A stretch of DNA of 64,000 nucleotides from Mytilus galloprovincialis (taxonomy: Eukaryota; Mollusca; Bivalvia; Mytilida; Mytilidae), in assembly GCF_965363235.1 (NCBI RefSeq), contig NC_134845.1, positions 60,541,261 through 60,605,260 on the forward strand, read 5' to 3'. Made by a program: the position numbers and the translations under genes. Of the stretch, positions 11,775-24,890 are shown piece after piece; the first letter of the stretch is position 1; each line of letters begins with the position of its first letter. Below the pieces are notes generated by a model. It saw only the letters and a list, made by a program, of their open reading frames with translations. It searched no databases and was not told where the DNA came from.

Positions 11775-12490
11775 CTAAAACTGCTTGAGAAAACATCATG
11801 ATTTTAAAAGTAGGAATCTAAGTTTTCAACCCAAAGAGAAAATAAATCAGAATTATGTGTTACTTTTTCTATATTTGATTTATTTATAGTCATCTCATTT
11901 CTTAGAATCAGAACTGACGCGATTCGGCAATGCTATGAGAATACTATATCTAGTACATATTACCTCTTGTACTTCCTGTACAACTTGAAGGCGGGTGTTT
12001 ATTTCAACGAGCTGTGCCAATAGATACTGTTTCAATTGTTTAAATAGGAATTTTGATTGCCAATTATTACACCCACGCCATTATAATAATAAATTCCTCG
12101 TTTATGTTCAATCTATCAACATAATGCATTTCCTGTATATAATTACTCAATTGTATGTAATAAACGTTTTTCTGTTTAATGCTGCTAAAACACTGTACGT
12201 TCACTTTGAGTGTTAAATTATTCGGTGAACACGAACTGATATAGTATGTGTCGCGCTTTCATTATTTGACGAGCTAGAACTGCATTGATATTGAAGAATA
12301 AAATATTTTTATTTAACCCGTTCGCTCTGAGCAACAGCAACATAACAAATACAAAAGAACCGAACTCGGCATACTAAATGCCAATCTGAAACAACCTGTG
12401 TTTTTTTGTTGTATGTACTTCTTATCTTATTTATCTTAAGTTAAACCTTTTTTAACTGTTTTTATAGTTCGTTTTTCCGTTGTAATGTTA
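11775..12490. other. AT-rich DNA between R2 copies
   Basis: No gene is recognised. Short plus frames near 11995-12216 have chance composition. Confidence 0.4.
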
Positions 12491-12497
12491 CCAACTG

Positions 12498-12825
12498 TCC
12501 CAGGTTAGGGGAGATCCCACTAAAATGCCTAACCCCGCCACATTATGTATTTATGTACCTGTTCCAAATCAGGATCCTGTTATTCAGTGGTTGTCGTTTG
12601 GTTTTTCGTTCTTTTTTTGTTTGTTCATTAATAGACCCATTATAGTTTTCTCGTTTAGATTGTTTTGCATTTGTAATTTTTGGTCCTTTTATAGCTGACT
12701 ATTTGGTTTCGGCTTTGTTCATTGTTGGAGGCCGTACGGTGACCTATATCTGTTAATTTCTGTGTCATTTGGTCTCTTGTTGAGGGTTGTCTCTTTAGCA
12801 ATCATACCACATTTTCTATATGTAC
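12498..12825 (+). repeat. R2 repeat, best plus-strand copy
   Basis: This copy runs from gtcccaggttaggggagatc through cagtggttgtcgtttggt, tttatagctgactatttggt and ggaggccgtacggtgaccta to the terminal gcaatcataccacatttt. Other copies or fragments in the window lie at 4549-4605, 9577-9640, 11525-11770, 13213-13290, 15505-15685, 35570-35690, 53747-53981 with 55099-55215, and 57486-57545. It is non-coding and its class is unknown to me. Part of its sequence is shared with the 3' UTR of the Naiad element. Confidence 0.7.
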
Positions 12826-13212
12826 TCATAGGAATTCATCAATACTTTACTATATTTTTTCAACGAATTAGAGAACTAAAGTTTTATATACAAAAAACCA
12901 CGAAGACGATTGAATAGTACTAAAGTGAATAAGTATTACCATTATCAATAAGTCAGTTGAGCCCAGGAGAAATAATTGAAGCCCAAGGGCACCTTATCAT
13001 GTGCTTTATATATAATACAACCATTAATGTTCAATGCAAAATATCACTTTGTATCAAATTCCTGCAAATGGAAGCATGACTCCACAATAAATGTCTACTG
13101 TTTCAATTTGTGATAAACTTTACTTGTTTTTTACCCATTTATTGATATGTATACCCAGGCTGTGAATTTTTCATGTAAATATAAATTTTAGTTTTATGTA
13201 ATCCCATTAACA

Positions 13213-13290
13213 TAAACATATTTCTGTGTCATTTGGTCTCTTGTGGAGAGTAGTCTCATTAACAATCACACCACATTTTACATATAACAA
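13213..13290 (+). repeat. R2 terminal fragment
   Basis: The phrases ttctgtgtcatttggtctct and acaatcacaccacatttt reproduce the last 70 or so bases of R2. Confidence 0.65.
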
Positions 13291-13664
13291 ACTGAAAAAT
13301 ATACATTTTTATATAAGAAGGAGCTAGCAAAATATTAGAATGAAGGAAAACGAAATTAACTAGTATTTAAGAAGAAAAAAAACTCGTTTTTCTTAAATTC
13401 AACAAAATCTAATATCAAGAATTAACCAAGAATGTGTGTCCATAGGTAGCATAACCCGCTCAAACATGTTCAGTAAACTGCAAAATTTGGGTCGAATCCA
13501 TTGGCCGACACTTTGTTGAAAACACACATCAAAATGAACATTTGTTCTAAGTTTTGGTCGTTTTGACCCAAACCTGATTTTAAACTACATGTACTCTTAA
13601 CCAACTATTTAACATATGAACCCACTTCAATATAAAATCTTGCAACGACTTTGTTTTGTTTCCA

Positions 13665-13881
13665 CACTGTAAAAATGTTGTTTACATCCTAAATACAATA
13701 CTAAAAGCACATCTTTTGTGCACTTTTTTTATACACGTTTAGGTCTAAACATGTCTCAGTACAATGTGTTAAGGATTGTGTTTAGAATCGTATTTAGCTT
13801 AGAAAAATGTGTTTAGAAATTAAACACAATCCTAAACATGTAACACAAGTGTTTAATTTCTAAGCACGATTTTTACAGTGC
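13665..13881. mobile_element. Short TIR element, CACTGTAAAAA ends
   Basis: The element begins CACTGTAAAAA at 13665 and ends TTTTTACAGTG near 13880, giving terminal inverted repeats of about 11 bp around 216 bp of DNA. The interior is dense in gtgtttag/ctaaacac palindromes. It has no coding capacity, so it is MITE-like. Confidence 0.65.
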
Positions 13882-14322
13882 ATTGTCAAAATGGTGTTTA
13901 GATCCTAAACACTAATCTAAGCACATCTTTCTGCACTGTTTTTTTTTACATGCTTAGGTCTAAACGTGTGTCGGTACAATGTGTTTAGTATTGTGTTTAG
14001 ATTAGAAAAATGTGTTTAATTTCTAAACACTTTCATTTTAAAACGTGTTTACATTCAAGCCATGTTTAAATAGTATGTGCTTACTGAGAAATGTGTTTAG
14101 AAATTAAACATAATCCTAAGCACGATCTAAAAATGAACTCATAGATATCAGGACTAAATTTTGTATACACGCCAGACGCGTGTTTCGTCTACAAAAGACT
14201 CATCAGTGACGCTCGAATCCAAAAAAGTTAAAAAGGCCAAATAAAGTACGAAGTTGAAGAGCATAAACATGTGTAACACAAGTATTAAATTTCTAAGCAC
14301 GATTGTTACAGTGCATATATAT
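13881..14322. mobile_element. Second copy of the same element, interrupted
   Basis: This segment repeats the order of the element at 13665-13881 (aggtctaaacgtgtgtcggt, tacaatgtgtttagtattgt, and a final acagtgca near 14313-14320). The matching distal part resumes at about 14266 with aacatgtgtaacacaagta. A different repeat occupies about 14148-14265 in between. Confidence 0.55.
14148..14265. repeat. Dispersed repeat inserted in the TIR element
   Basis: The block contains gccagacgcgtgtttcgtct, acaaaagactcatcagtgac and gccaaataaagtacgaagtt, a phrase set I know as a dispersed bivalve repeat. It separates the two parts of the 13881-14322 element. Confidence 0.5.
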
Positions 14323-14329
14323 GCGGCTT

Positions 14330-15500
14330 GTTGCAACGCCAAATGCCTGTCCCTGTCTAACGTACTTTCATTTTAATACAGCAGGCCAACTTTCCAGTCC
14401 TGACCCTTATATTTCAAGACATTGCAGAACAAACATATTGGATATATTGCTTATGTGACCTTATCCTGAATATGGATGAAATATTTGCCACTGGACGTTT
14501 TTGTTTGGTCAGTATGATCTTTATTTACAATGTATTGGCAAAATTTTACAAGTTGACAGTACATGTGTACTAATGAAAACTGCTACTTGAAAAACAACAT
14601 TCAGTTCAATATTAAACATTATATTTCATGACACTTTCTTTTGAAACAGCATATCAAGAAATTACAACTTTAAGCTTGAAGAGTTCTCTTAATCTCGGTT
14701 GAAGAACAAAAGAATTATATATCGATTGGTTATGTTTCCAATTGTTTTAACGTACTTAGATACTGGAATGAATATTCGTATAATGTGTTATACACATATT
14801 TGCTGGTACCAAGTTTTGGAAATTATCTTAAATTTAGGAATATATCTCTCTCATGCAAAGCTCTGAATGATCATTCTGGTTGGAAATTTAGATTTTCGAA
14901 TATTTTTGCCTCGAGCACCATTGAATTTAAGACTTTAATCGAAATGCGCAACCGGTGCAGAAAATTAGTATTCGCTATACTTTGATAAATTAGTGTATGC
15001 GTTATGATAAAATCTAGAATAGGTCTTTCTTTCAATAAATTACGAAATCAAGTGAAAAAAAAACTTTAAAAATTGTAAATAGTGTTTACTTTGAAACAAT
15101 ATATCATGCAAATTACAGTTACAAGGTCTTTAATCTTGATAAAAGTAAAAAGAAAAAGTAACGAATCGTCATTACTCATATCCATGAGATTGTTTGATCT
15201 ATATGATATACATATATTTTATTTATGGTATGTATATTTATATTATTGTATTACTGTTCAAGGTTACAACTTAATTAATGATTTCTTACCTGATTCATCC
15301 TGTCACAGACTCGAGGAATTTCATGTTTATAAGTAAAAAAATATATATAAGGATAATCTTTTACTTTACAATAACAAAATACTTAAGGGTTTGACCATGA
15401 TTTTTTTCAATCTTTGATTTTTTTTTTTTGTTTGTTTCAAGCAAACAACCAGGTTTTTTTTTTAGTTATTTTTAGCAGCGCAACATGTTTTTATAACTTT
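14330..15500. other. AT-rich DNA with one SINE-tail motif
   Basis: A short tail motif (gaaatatttgccactggacg) lies at about 14478-14500 and matches copies at 16385-16440, 16500-16560 and 32460-32520. The rest is AT-rich. The 84-codon plus frame at 15082-15336 has chance composition. Confidence 0.45.
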
Positions 15501-15504
15501 GTTG

Positions 15505-15685
15505 GTGTTCCCGTTTGAATGGTTTTACACTAGTCATTTTTGGTGCCCTATATAGCTTGCTGTTTTGTGTGAGCCATGATTCGGTGTTGAAGACCGTACT
15601 TTGAACTATAATGGTTTACTTTTTAATTGTGACTTTGATGGAGAGTTGTCTCATTGACACTCATGCCCATACCACATAGTATTAT
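15505..15685 (+). repeat. R2 repeat, partial
   Basis: It shares gaatggttttacactagtca with the 11.7-kb copy and ends gagttgtctcattgacact followed by ccataccacatagt, the R2 terminus. Confidence 0.65.
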
Positions 15686-15689
15686 ATCT

Positions 15690-16380
15690 ATTAACATTAT
15701 ATTAATTGTTTTACAACCATATCCTGTCCCCACTTAGACTTGGATTGCAAATCATACAAGAATTGCCACCAATATTGCATAATTGAAAACTATAGACTAC
15801 AGGAATTACCCAAATTAACTCATCGACAAAATACACATACAAACACGATCTCAAACACACCGAAAAGCACATTGTCCAGTTATACCTTACTTTGTTCATG
15901 AACAAGATGTCGAAGAATTAGATACGTGCCCAAAAACCGACTCGCGGTCTTTGTCTATGTTGATTAAAATTTGAGCCGCAGACATGTCCGATCGGGATAG
16001 GGACGTTGAATCATTCGATGGCGTGTACCACACTATCTGTACGTTGAAAAATATGACGATACAGGCACGTGTCTCTGAAAAATTTTCATACAAACCTTTA
16101 TATAGTATAAAGGTATTTTTTCAGACTTTATAACTCAATATGTGGAGAGGGCTTACATAGGCTATGCCTGTTGCCCAATCCAATTCAATTTATTTGAATA
16201 AAATATTGTTTAAACTAAATAACTCAATATAACATTCAGTATATATTTTTTTTGTAAAATCAGTTTGTGTCATCGATGAACGTCTAGGTTGCATATACTG
16301 AAAGGCATATTCCAACATACTCTCAATTTTTCCAAAGGAGATATACATTTTCCAATAATAAATGGTTAAATTGTTCTGTT
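15690..16380. other. Unassigned DNA
   Basis: No gene is recognised. Overlapping minus frames at 15711-16093 are not in one reading frame and show no domain. Confidence 0.4.
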
Positions 16381-16384
16381 CCAT

Positions 16385-16560
16385 AATAAACATGAAGTAT
16401 TTGCCACTGGACTGCATATATACAGTATTAAATCAATCAACAACTAGCGCGAAAGAACGGAAGACAAGAACAGTACAAATGAATCTAATGTGTAAATATT
16501 GTCCTAAACATGCATGAAATTTTTGCCACTGGACGTTAAACAACCTTTAATCAATCATGC
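16385..16560 (+). repeat. Two SINE-type 3' tails
   Basis: Two copies of ttgccactggac, each followed by a stretch leading to aatcaatca, lie at about 16397-16440 and 16518-16556. Tails of this kind, ending in an AATC run, close several SINEs in molluscs. The heads are not visible. Confidence 0.45.
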
Positions 16561-17300
16561 ATACACGAAAGACGACGGCCAGGAAAAACAAAACTGCATC
16601 ATATAAAAATGGGCGAAACCTTGAACGAAAATTACTCCGCGACATCTGCTTTGATCTTAAAGGATGGGATACGATCAACGAGATGGGGTGATTAAGAATG
16701 AAGCAAACTTACAACAAAGATAAATATAAAGATAAAAGAAAAAGGAAAGACTGAAATTAACCATTTAGTTTTATACTAATTCTTTGATCATTTTCAATGG
16801 GGTCAAACGGGGTGAAAACTGTCAATGTCCGGTCACATTTTCTTAAGCAGACGACAGATGGGATGAGTGCTTCTATTTTTACGATTGATTTTCCTCGTGA
16901 TCAAAACATAAACTGATTAACCTTACGATTTAATTAGTTTTACCTGAAACAGGTGATTGATTTTCATTTCTTCTAAGAAATAATCGATACAGTTTCAAAG
17001 GAGCACCACAAAGGTCTTAAAATGTCTTACAGGTTTTAGCATTAATATAGAACCTGATCAGTATTAATATTCAAATGACTATACTTAACTAGCTTGTATA
17101 GAGTTTCATGAGGAAATTAAAAAGATCCAGCCAGTACGAAAGACAATAATATACAAAAATATAGAGCAATAATTGCTACATTTTCCTAAGAATCGAGTTA
17201 AAGCTCAAAGCGGTTTTTTTGTAATAAGAAACGACCATAGTCTGTTTATAGTATTAATGAAACATTGAATTCAATTTAGGAATACAAAACATTATAGTTT
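16560..17300. other. Unassigned DNA
   Basis: No gene or confident repeat is recognised. Confidence 0.4.
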
Positions 17301-17480
17301 AGAGGACGTCTGCTCCGATCTAGTACACATTTTATTTAGGCGCCAGCTGAGGACCACATCGGTTGCGGGATTTTCTGGCTGTGTTGATCTCATTGGTGGC
17401 CTAAGGCTGTTATCTGATCTTTTGTCTGGTTGATGTCTCTTTGACATATTACCCATTATCATTCTCAACTTTATCTGTGT
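17300..17480 (+). mobile_element. Naiad-type 3' UTR fragment, plus strand
   Basis: The order gacgtctgctccgatc, ggcgccagctgaggacc, tgatgtctctttgacata and cattctcaactttat is the 3' terminal portion of the element at 59152-62900, in the opposite orientation. Only about 180 bases remain, so it is a strongly 5'-truncated copy. Confidence 0.65.
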
Positions 17481-17489
17481 CATTTCAAC

Positions 17490-18235
17490 CCAGAATCCAG
17501 GTGTGTTTAGCAGAAATTCGATCGTATTGCCCTAAAACAATGAAAAAATGTTTCTTAAACTAAACCACGTTCTTTAAAGATGTAATTTTGATTCCAGGAA
17601 GCCAGTGTTAGAACTTATTCGTGTTCTTGTAGTTTAAGCTGACACGAACAAAAAATTGCTGTGATTTATACAACATATCCATTTTCTTAAACAGCTAAGA
17701 AACAGTGCAAAATTTTCTTTTTATTTAAATTTAGATCCATGGCCAAAGAATATACACATATTTTTATTTCCTTCACCTTACAAAGCTGTGTGTGTATTTC
17801 AGTTAACCAAACATGGTAGCCTTCGTGTCGTATAATAAAAAAATCACTTCATTGTTTGCTTACTAGGTTCATAACTAAGTAATGTCACAGTTTAGAGTTA
17901 CCTCCCATTATTTCGTCAAACAAAAAGTTAAATCAGAAATAGATCGGCCACCGTACACTTTTAATGAATGATGGTTTGGTTACGTGCATGATGGCCATCT
18001 TTAATGTTGCTCGATTTACCAGTTTATCGAGTTTTTTTAGCAAAAATGTGTTGAACTAGATACATTCGTAATATAATAACACGCAAATGTCCAATTATTT
18101 CAAAAGCCTCTATTATATATATAAATGTAATCGCTACGTGTCGTCCGAGTGGTTGATTACGGTGGGTGGTGTCTTTGATTTGGGTCAAATTCCAAAATAA
18201 AAGCATTGCACAGCGTTAAGAAATGTCATTGAAAT
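17490..18235. other. Unassigned DNA
   Basis: No gene or confident repeat is recognised. Confidence 0.4.
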
Positions 18236-18237
18236 TC

Positions 18238-18430
18238 AATAGCTGATTAAAATATCAAAATCGTATCCCCCTAAATAAGACCGGCTGAGTTTCTGTATTG
18301 TTTCTTTTTTCTCTCAGATTCCACTGTTTTACACCACTAGGTGATTAAAAATCAAAATCGTATCGCTTCCTTTATAAGATTGCCCGAGTTTCTGTATTGT
18401 TTCGTTTTCAACAGTATTCACTTTTTTATC
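18238..18430. repeat. Two-copy direct repeat, ~100 bp
   Basis: The sequence gctgattaaaatatcaaaat with cgtatc and gagtttctgtattgtttc at 18242-18305 recurs in the same order at 18341-18400 with small changes. It is a local tandem duplication with no coding content. Confidence 0.65.
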
Positions 18431-20885
18431 GGCCCTATATATCTAACATCCAAACTATTTTTACACTTTATATCCCCCATCCCCCATCCCCCATTCTATA
18501 TACCCCACATCCCAAAAGCGTGTCACAACCCACATTTGAAACTAATATGTAAAGCCTGAATCTATAAAATTTCATTTGAAAATTCCTTAACTCACTTTCT
18601 GGGTTGAAATATGTTATCAGCAACTCAAACCACTTAATAACATTTTACTATTTATTGTCCCTTATAATATTTATGACAACAATTAATTTCAGCTACCCAA
18701 ATATTGTTTTTCTGACGTCTGTTATATTAATTTAATAAGAGCATGAATGATTTTTAATTTCAATTCAATAGAGAATTTTATCTGATAATAAATTGCTTCC
18801 TAGAAAAAGTTAATAGAACTATTGACTACTGCGCAGTCTTTTGCACAACTATATTCAGATTATGCAACGTCTGCCATCGATTTGTTTCCCGTTGGGAATT
18901 TGATTTAATTTGTAGTAAAACTGCAAAAAAAAAGTGAGAAGGCGTTATTTGTAGCAATATCGACCCTTGGCATGTATCTGCAATGAAACGTCGTATTTGT
19001 TGACGATGCAAAGTGCAATATCCTATTCATATCAGAAAATTGGACCAAAAATCCATAATAAAATCATTTCAAATTACAATTATCATACCCAATATTTAAT
19101 TTGACCATATTCCTATAATAACACTTTATATATCAAATATATTGTTTCCAGTAATCAGTATCGAGAACAATGCATTATGTGCTTCCAAGTCTTTTAAATA
19201 TGTATGATTATTGATAAATACAGCTTTTAGAACAGCCGTTCAGTTTTGAATAAACAGCGATTTGCCACATGCCAAACGGTCGTTTCAACAGCAACACAGA
19301 CAATGGTTTACTAAACAAACATTATCGAATGCACTCTTAAATGCATATCAAACGGACGCTTCAAGTTCCGACAAACGCCGAGACAAAGGTCTACCAAATA
19401 TACTCTAAAATGTTTCTGGTTTATAAATCCATGAACACTTATCTACGCTAAAGCTGTTTACACATATAGCCTCGATGGTCAAAGTTAACGCCGTAAATGG
19501 AGTTCTCTCCTGTTCAAATAAATCAACGTAATATGTTTATATACAATTTCCAGTGAGTTTATGAAAAGTAAATATGACTTAATTCGTTCACTATTACCAA
19601 TATTTACTTTAGATTAAATCACAATTTGTCCATTATATAGATATACTCCAAATATTATATTATACTGATACTGACCACTCTTCGTTTTCAATCCGGGCAA
19701 TAATGTAATATTTATTTGTCACTTGACAACTTCGTTAGAAACTGGAATTTCCAGGATTTTTTTGAAGTCATAAGAATCGATATAAATATCTATAAAAAAA
19801 AGAATTAAAAAGCAGAGGTCAAAAGGGAAAGCTGAGCGAAACAACATTAATAAATAATACACAAGTTCGTTGGTGTGAAAAATATAGGAGGGGCGTATGA
19901 CCACAATTTTTCATTCTCTTTATAGGCTGATGGTACATTGCTTCAAATAGACACCTGTTTGAGGTCAAGACTTTTATGAAAGGTGTTGGAGTATGAATAT
20001 AGATTACGATGCATTCGACTGCTTAGTAATTACAGTAAAAGGGATTTTGGTGTTATATAGGAATGATAGTCAGTGGCTTAGCTTTCATTACCAAATTTTT
20101 GAATAAATGAAAATTAGCATACGAACAGAGGTAAAAAGTACAACGTTTCCAAATTATTATATTGACCTTTATATCCTTTAAAAACGTATTTCTCATTATT
20201 TACAAAAAGCTATAAATTAGTCCAACTATGTTTCATCAAAAAGTACATAGGTAGATTGTGAGTTTAGGATCCGAACAAACGATACTTTGCAAAATAACTC
20301 CGTTTCAAACAAGAGGTCGGAGTGATTGATGCTTGAATTTTTATTAATATCATAGTTTCGTCGGGTGGACGCGATTTTCAACAGACACTGGGCATTCATA
20401 TGGGAACTAATTGTGCTTCTCTTTCGTCATTTTCTTATATTCATATGAGGCGATCTATCACTTTGTATAATGACAAACCTCAATAATCGTAAAAAATCGT
20501 AATATTTTGAACTTTATAAGCATTTATTTTTACGGGCCCGTCTTAATTTTAAAACAAAAATTATTACAGGTTAATTGTTTTAAATGTATTGATTTAATTT
20601 TCAATTGAAAGTGTGGTAAAAATGTTAAAATCATAATTTCTCATTGAAAAGAACTTAATGCCAGTGCGAGGCTACCCAAGAGCTCCGCTGTACGACAAAA
20701 AGCAAAAAAGGTAGTAAACTGGAGGGAAAACAAGAACCTGCTTAACATTTAGAGGTGGCTATGATCCCAATTATATATACGTAATTAATATAGGCACACA
20801 ACCAACATACATGCATGAAATTCGACTTTTTCAATTTTTAAAAAGCGAGACAGAATTAAGATACCGAAAGGTCATTAAAATCAAA
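18430..20885. other. AT-rich DNA, nothing recognised
   Basis: No gene is recognised. A CCCCCAT-rich stretch lies at 18474-18495. The remainder is AT-rich with only short chance frames. Confidence 0.4.
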
Positions 20886-20889
20886 ACAA

Positions 20890-21110
20890 GTTCTAAGCAA
20901 ACTGACAACGTCATGCATGGCAAAAAGGAAAAAAACAACAAAGGAAAAACAAGTCTACAAAATATGGCACAAAATAGAAAACCAAAGACTAAGCAACACA
21001 AATCTCACCAATATAACCAGGGTAATCTTATGTGCTTTGGAAGGGTCAGCAGATCCTACTCACCACGAGGAGATTCCTATAAAACGTGTTGATAAGTTGT
21101 AACAAAAGAT
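20890..21110 (-). repeat. Interspersed repeat R1, inverted copy
   Basis: Reading the minus strand gives the R1 order seen at 2430-2690. On the plus strand the marks are aagactaagcaacacaaatc, tggaagggtcagcagatcct and caccacgaggagattcctat. The overlapping Lys-rich plus frames here arise from the repeat and are not genes. Confidence 0.6.
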
Positions 21111-22690
21111 TAAGCATTTATCAATAGGGGTTACTACAATTCAAAACTCTACTGCGATACCACGGCATTATTTGAACCGCACAGAAGCTGTGCGTTCTGG
21201 AATTGGCTAACAACAGCAAATGCCATGTCGTACCATTAATGGGTAATTCCGTTCAATTGCAAAATAAAAATTAAGTCTAGAACATCAAATCGTCCAAAAC
21301 AAATGTCTTGCCTCGCTCCGCTCGGTCTTATCCATATCTTTTTACGAAAGTACGCCACCGTTTAAAAGTTAAAGATCAGCCCCTGCCATACACAGCACTG
21401 AATTTCATAACATACATCGCATGCATAACACATGCATGTACACCATTTCGTCACAATGCCGACTATGTTATTTGAGATGTCAATAAAGTTGAGCTTTATA
21501 GTCACATAACATACCAAATCTATATTGTTGAAGTTTGGATAATCATGAATCGAAAACAAATCGACAACGCACAAGCCCATGGTAAAAACGGAAAACGACT
21601 AAAAGACAAACAACAGTTAGAAAAACACAGTGACACCACAGAGAACAAATATAAAACAAGCAGTTTGGTCTCAGGAGCCAGAGCCTGTTCCATCTGAGGC
21701 AACAGTAATACAAACATTCTGAAGAATATTAGTCACGAATTATGTCACTGCGTGCTTGAATTGTCTTTGTTACGCCCTCGAACCTTTTTTTTTCCACAAT
21801 GAAAATAGTACACACCTGTTTCTGTGGCATTCGTCAGTCCTCGGTAGAATCCGCTGCTCTCCTTCTATAGATGAGGGTACGGAATCGAACGAGTTGAGAC
21901 GAATCGTTTCTGTGGCTGAGCGTTTTGAAACTGTGAACTTGTTCCGGGTTCTTTGAGTTCAATCAAGGTGTGTAAGTTGAATTGCATAAGGTTGAACAAA
22001 CATATTTTTATCATATGAAAAATTGTCGACTTTAAGAGAAAGAAAGAAAAACAATCAATAGCGATCAATAGCAAATTGCCAACTTTGCTGACGTAGACCT
22101 TTTCGGTTAAAAACTGGTGCCCTGCCATTGTGTTACTGTCTGGAGTTTCTACACTTACAAAAGTTTCGAAACAAAGTACAAAGTCAGCATATGGTATATA
22201 TGTGTTACTTGTACACTGACGTAATCACATCAATGGTTTTTAGTTCACACGTACTATAATTCTATTTCTAAAACGTATATTATAATCAATTTATTATCAA
22301 TGGCTATAAATGGATTAATAGATTGTTAAAATCTAATTCAGCGCTCCCATTGATCGGATTTATGGAAAGTAAATATTTGTCGGCAAAGATAAAACATTTG
22401 TGGTTCGGTGTAAAACGTCATGTGTTTTAGACATTTAATCGTGATCTGGCCATATCTATGATACATGTTGACATAACCTGATATAACTCAACTAAGCCAT
22501 GAATATGGCTATTTGTGTGAGGTCAAAGTTCTAATGACCGTATTGTCACATTTCTTAAACCACCCACACAAAGTATTTATAAGGTAATAAAAAATATTGT
22601 AAATATTTTTCAGATTTTTATAATTTAAACGAAAATATTAACATTGGCATATATAATTTTATAGTATTCTATACACAATCAATCTGTCTT
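21110..22690. other. Unassigned DNA with R1 tail remnant
   Basis: An eroded inverted R1 tail is visible at about 21545-21640 (aaatcgacaacgcacaagcc). A short GC-rich motif (cctcgctccgctcgg) lies at 21310-21328, and its reverse complement occurs at about 48861-48876. A minus frame with a more protein-like end (about 21865-21960) has no recognisable domain. Confidence 0.35.
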
Positions 22691-22699
22691 TTGATATAG

Positions 22700-22743
22700 C
22701 CCCCCCCCCCCCCAACACCACACCACCACCACCACCACCACCA
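22700..22743. repeat. Poly-C then CCA microsatellite
   Basis: A C run of about 14 bases is followed by aacaccacaccaccacca and more CCA units. It is a low-complexity tract. Confidence 0.9.
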
Positions 22744-22744
22744 T

Positions 22745-23960
22745 TTTTCCACTCCAAACTGTCATGTCACATCTAGAAAATATATTTGAAGTATAAACGT
22801 AAGCATCATTTTGGTTTCAATAATCTTCTTTTGTTAAGGGAGAAATAATAGTTTTTTCCGACTTGACCAATAACAACGAAATGTATTGCAGGCGTCCATC
22901 ATAGTCCCCTTTGCATCAACATCTCTATTTAGTCGTCAGTAGGCGTGAATAAATATCCATATAACAACATCTATGTGACTAAAATAGTTGTTGTCCTGGT
23001 CATGTGCATCCTAAGGCAATATTGGACAGACAGGTAGCAAATATATTGACACGTCTTAGCCACAAATATGTATAAAGACAGATCTCGATCTTATTAATAA
23101 ATACAAATATGTATATAGAGTTATTATAGACATATCTCGATCTTTTTAATAATATGATATCAAAAAAGTTTTTGATTGTTGAAATGAAATTTATTTTGTT
23201 TTCTCGGTTTGACATGGAGGAAATTCCAACGTCGTCGATGAAAGATATACTTGCATACTGATACTGACATGATTTATAGTAACATGCTTTTCTTAAATTG
23301 ATTAATAAATTATTTAAGAATTAAGGTTTCAACTTCCCAATGCAAAGTTGACGAAAGTTTTTTAGGGTATATTTTGTTTATAAAGCTCGTCACCTTTCCA
23401 TGTATTTATACACCTTAGACTTTTACAATTTTTCGGTTTTACTGGTCTTTATGAATGGAAAATCCAGAAAAGCCGCTGACTTATGACGAACCCAATTTTA
23501 AGTGTTGTTTTCAATTGATAGTAAGTATGTTGTTTAAATATAAACCGAGTGTTTATTTTCATGCCATAATACTGTCATATAGACCAATCTCATTTTTAGC
23601 AAAGCCTGTTCTCAAGAAATTTTCTATAGCAAGTTTCCATACCATTATCGGCATGCATGGAATTTGTATTGCGTCTAAAAATGCATATACACAATATATA
23701 TACATTGTTGGAAAATATCAAATGTATTTGTGAGTGCTTTAGAAACATGTTAAAAAGCGAGAATCTCCGAGCTTTTCTCTTCATTCGAAGCCAGTTCTCT
23801 GTTCTGTTATAAGAAAATATACTATAGTACTTCTTTGGTGATATCTTGTGAGATTGGGATATTGTTCTCATGTGTGTTTAAGACTGCTGCTTTCGTTTTT
23901 TTTTGTTTTTTCGAATTCCATTTTGCTATAGATTAGCATGAAAATAAATACGTAGACTGG
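22745..23960. other. AT-rich DNA, nothing recognised
   Basis: No gene is recognised. Overlapping 90-codon frames on opposite strands near 23455-23871 share the same bases and show no domain. Confidence 0.4.
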
Positions 23961-23962
23961 TC

Positions 23963-23964
23963 AC

Positions 23965-24033
<69 letters not shown>

Positions 24034-24034
24034 G

Positions 24035-24098
<64 letters not shown>

Positions 24099-24107
24099 TT
24101 CTGTCTT

Positions 24108-24154
<47 letters not shown>

Positions 24155-24173
24155 TTCTGTCTGTCTGTCTGTC
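23963..24173. repeat. TGTC tetranucleotide microsatellite, ~210 bp
   Basis: An almost pure (CTGT)n tract runs here. Occasional CTTT units and one single-base phase slip near 24034 break it. On the minus strand it reads as an open Thr-Asp-Arg-Gln repeat, which is not evidence of a gene. Confidence 0.97.
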
Positions 24174-24174
24174 A

Positions 24175-24890
24175 ATATTGGGATGACATTCTCATATTGT
24201 GGATGAAACTTTCGTGGCGTCAGAATAAGGAGAAGATTATAAACCAGAAGTTTAAGAAAACCATATAACATGGATAACATCTGCTTTGTCGTTTTAATTA
24301 ACACTTTTCCGTTGACTTCAGAGCATACTGTTGCAAAACATGTAAACATGATGTTACCCGTGCGAATTTTTGTTTCTGGGTTGTAAGGAGAGCCTAGTCA
24401 CTGTATTTGTTATTTTCTTATAGGGTACTGTTGTCCATATGTAGTCAATGGATGCCATCTTGCTGACTAGATGAGATGCTTTTCCTATGCAATTGTTATT
24501 TTGTAACATGATTTTGTTTGTTGATATAATGTTAATTCTTTATACTCTCTTTAAAGTTATTAAAGATTGAAATTCTTGTGTTTGATAACATGCTGGGTAC
24601 ATTTATTTTCAGTATCAACTTTTCAAGGAAAAACAAGGAAATTGACTTTGTTATCATAAATTTATAGAGTGTCTCCTTAATGTTGTTAGCTGTAACAATG
24701 ACGTTTTCATCGGGTCTTGGTGTTCTTTATTTGTCAGTAGAAACTCATCTTTCATGTTTTTTCTTGTAGTCAATCGATCCGATTTCTAAAAATCGAGACG
24801 CAGCTGACTACATGTGCACTCTAATGCCAGAGTACATTACACTGTAAATTGGTTATGTAATTCGAGCAATAAATTGCTCACATTGACGAA
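24175..24890. other. Unassigned DNA
   Basis: No gene or confident repeat is recognised. Confidence 0.4.

Noticed and set aside
23933..24349. 138-codon frame with a Thr-Asp-Arg-Gln run
   Set aside because: It is a translation of the TGTC microsatellite.
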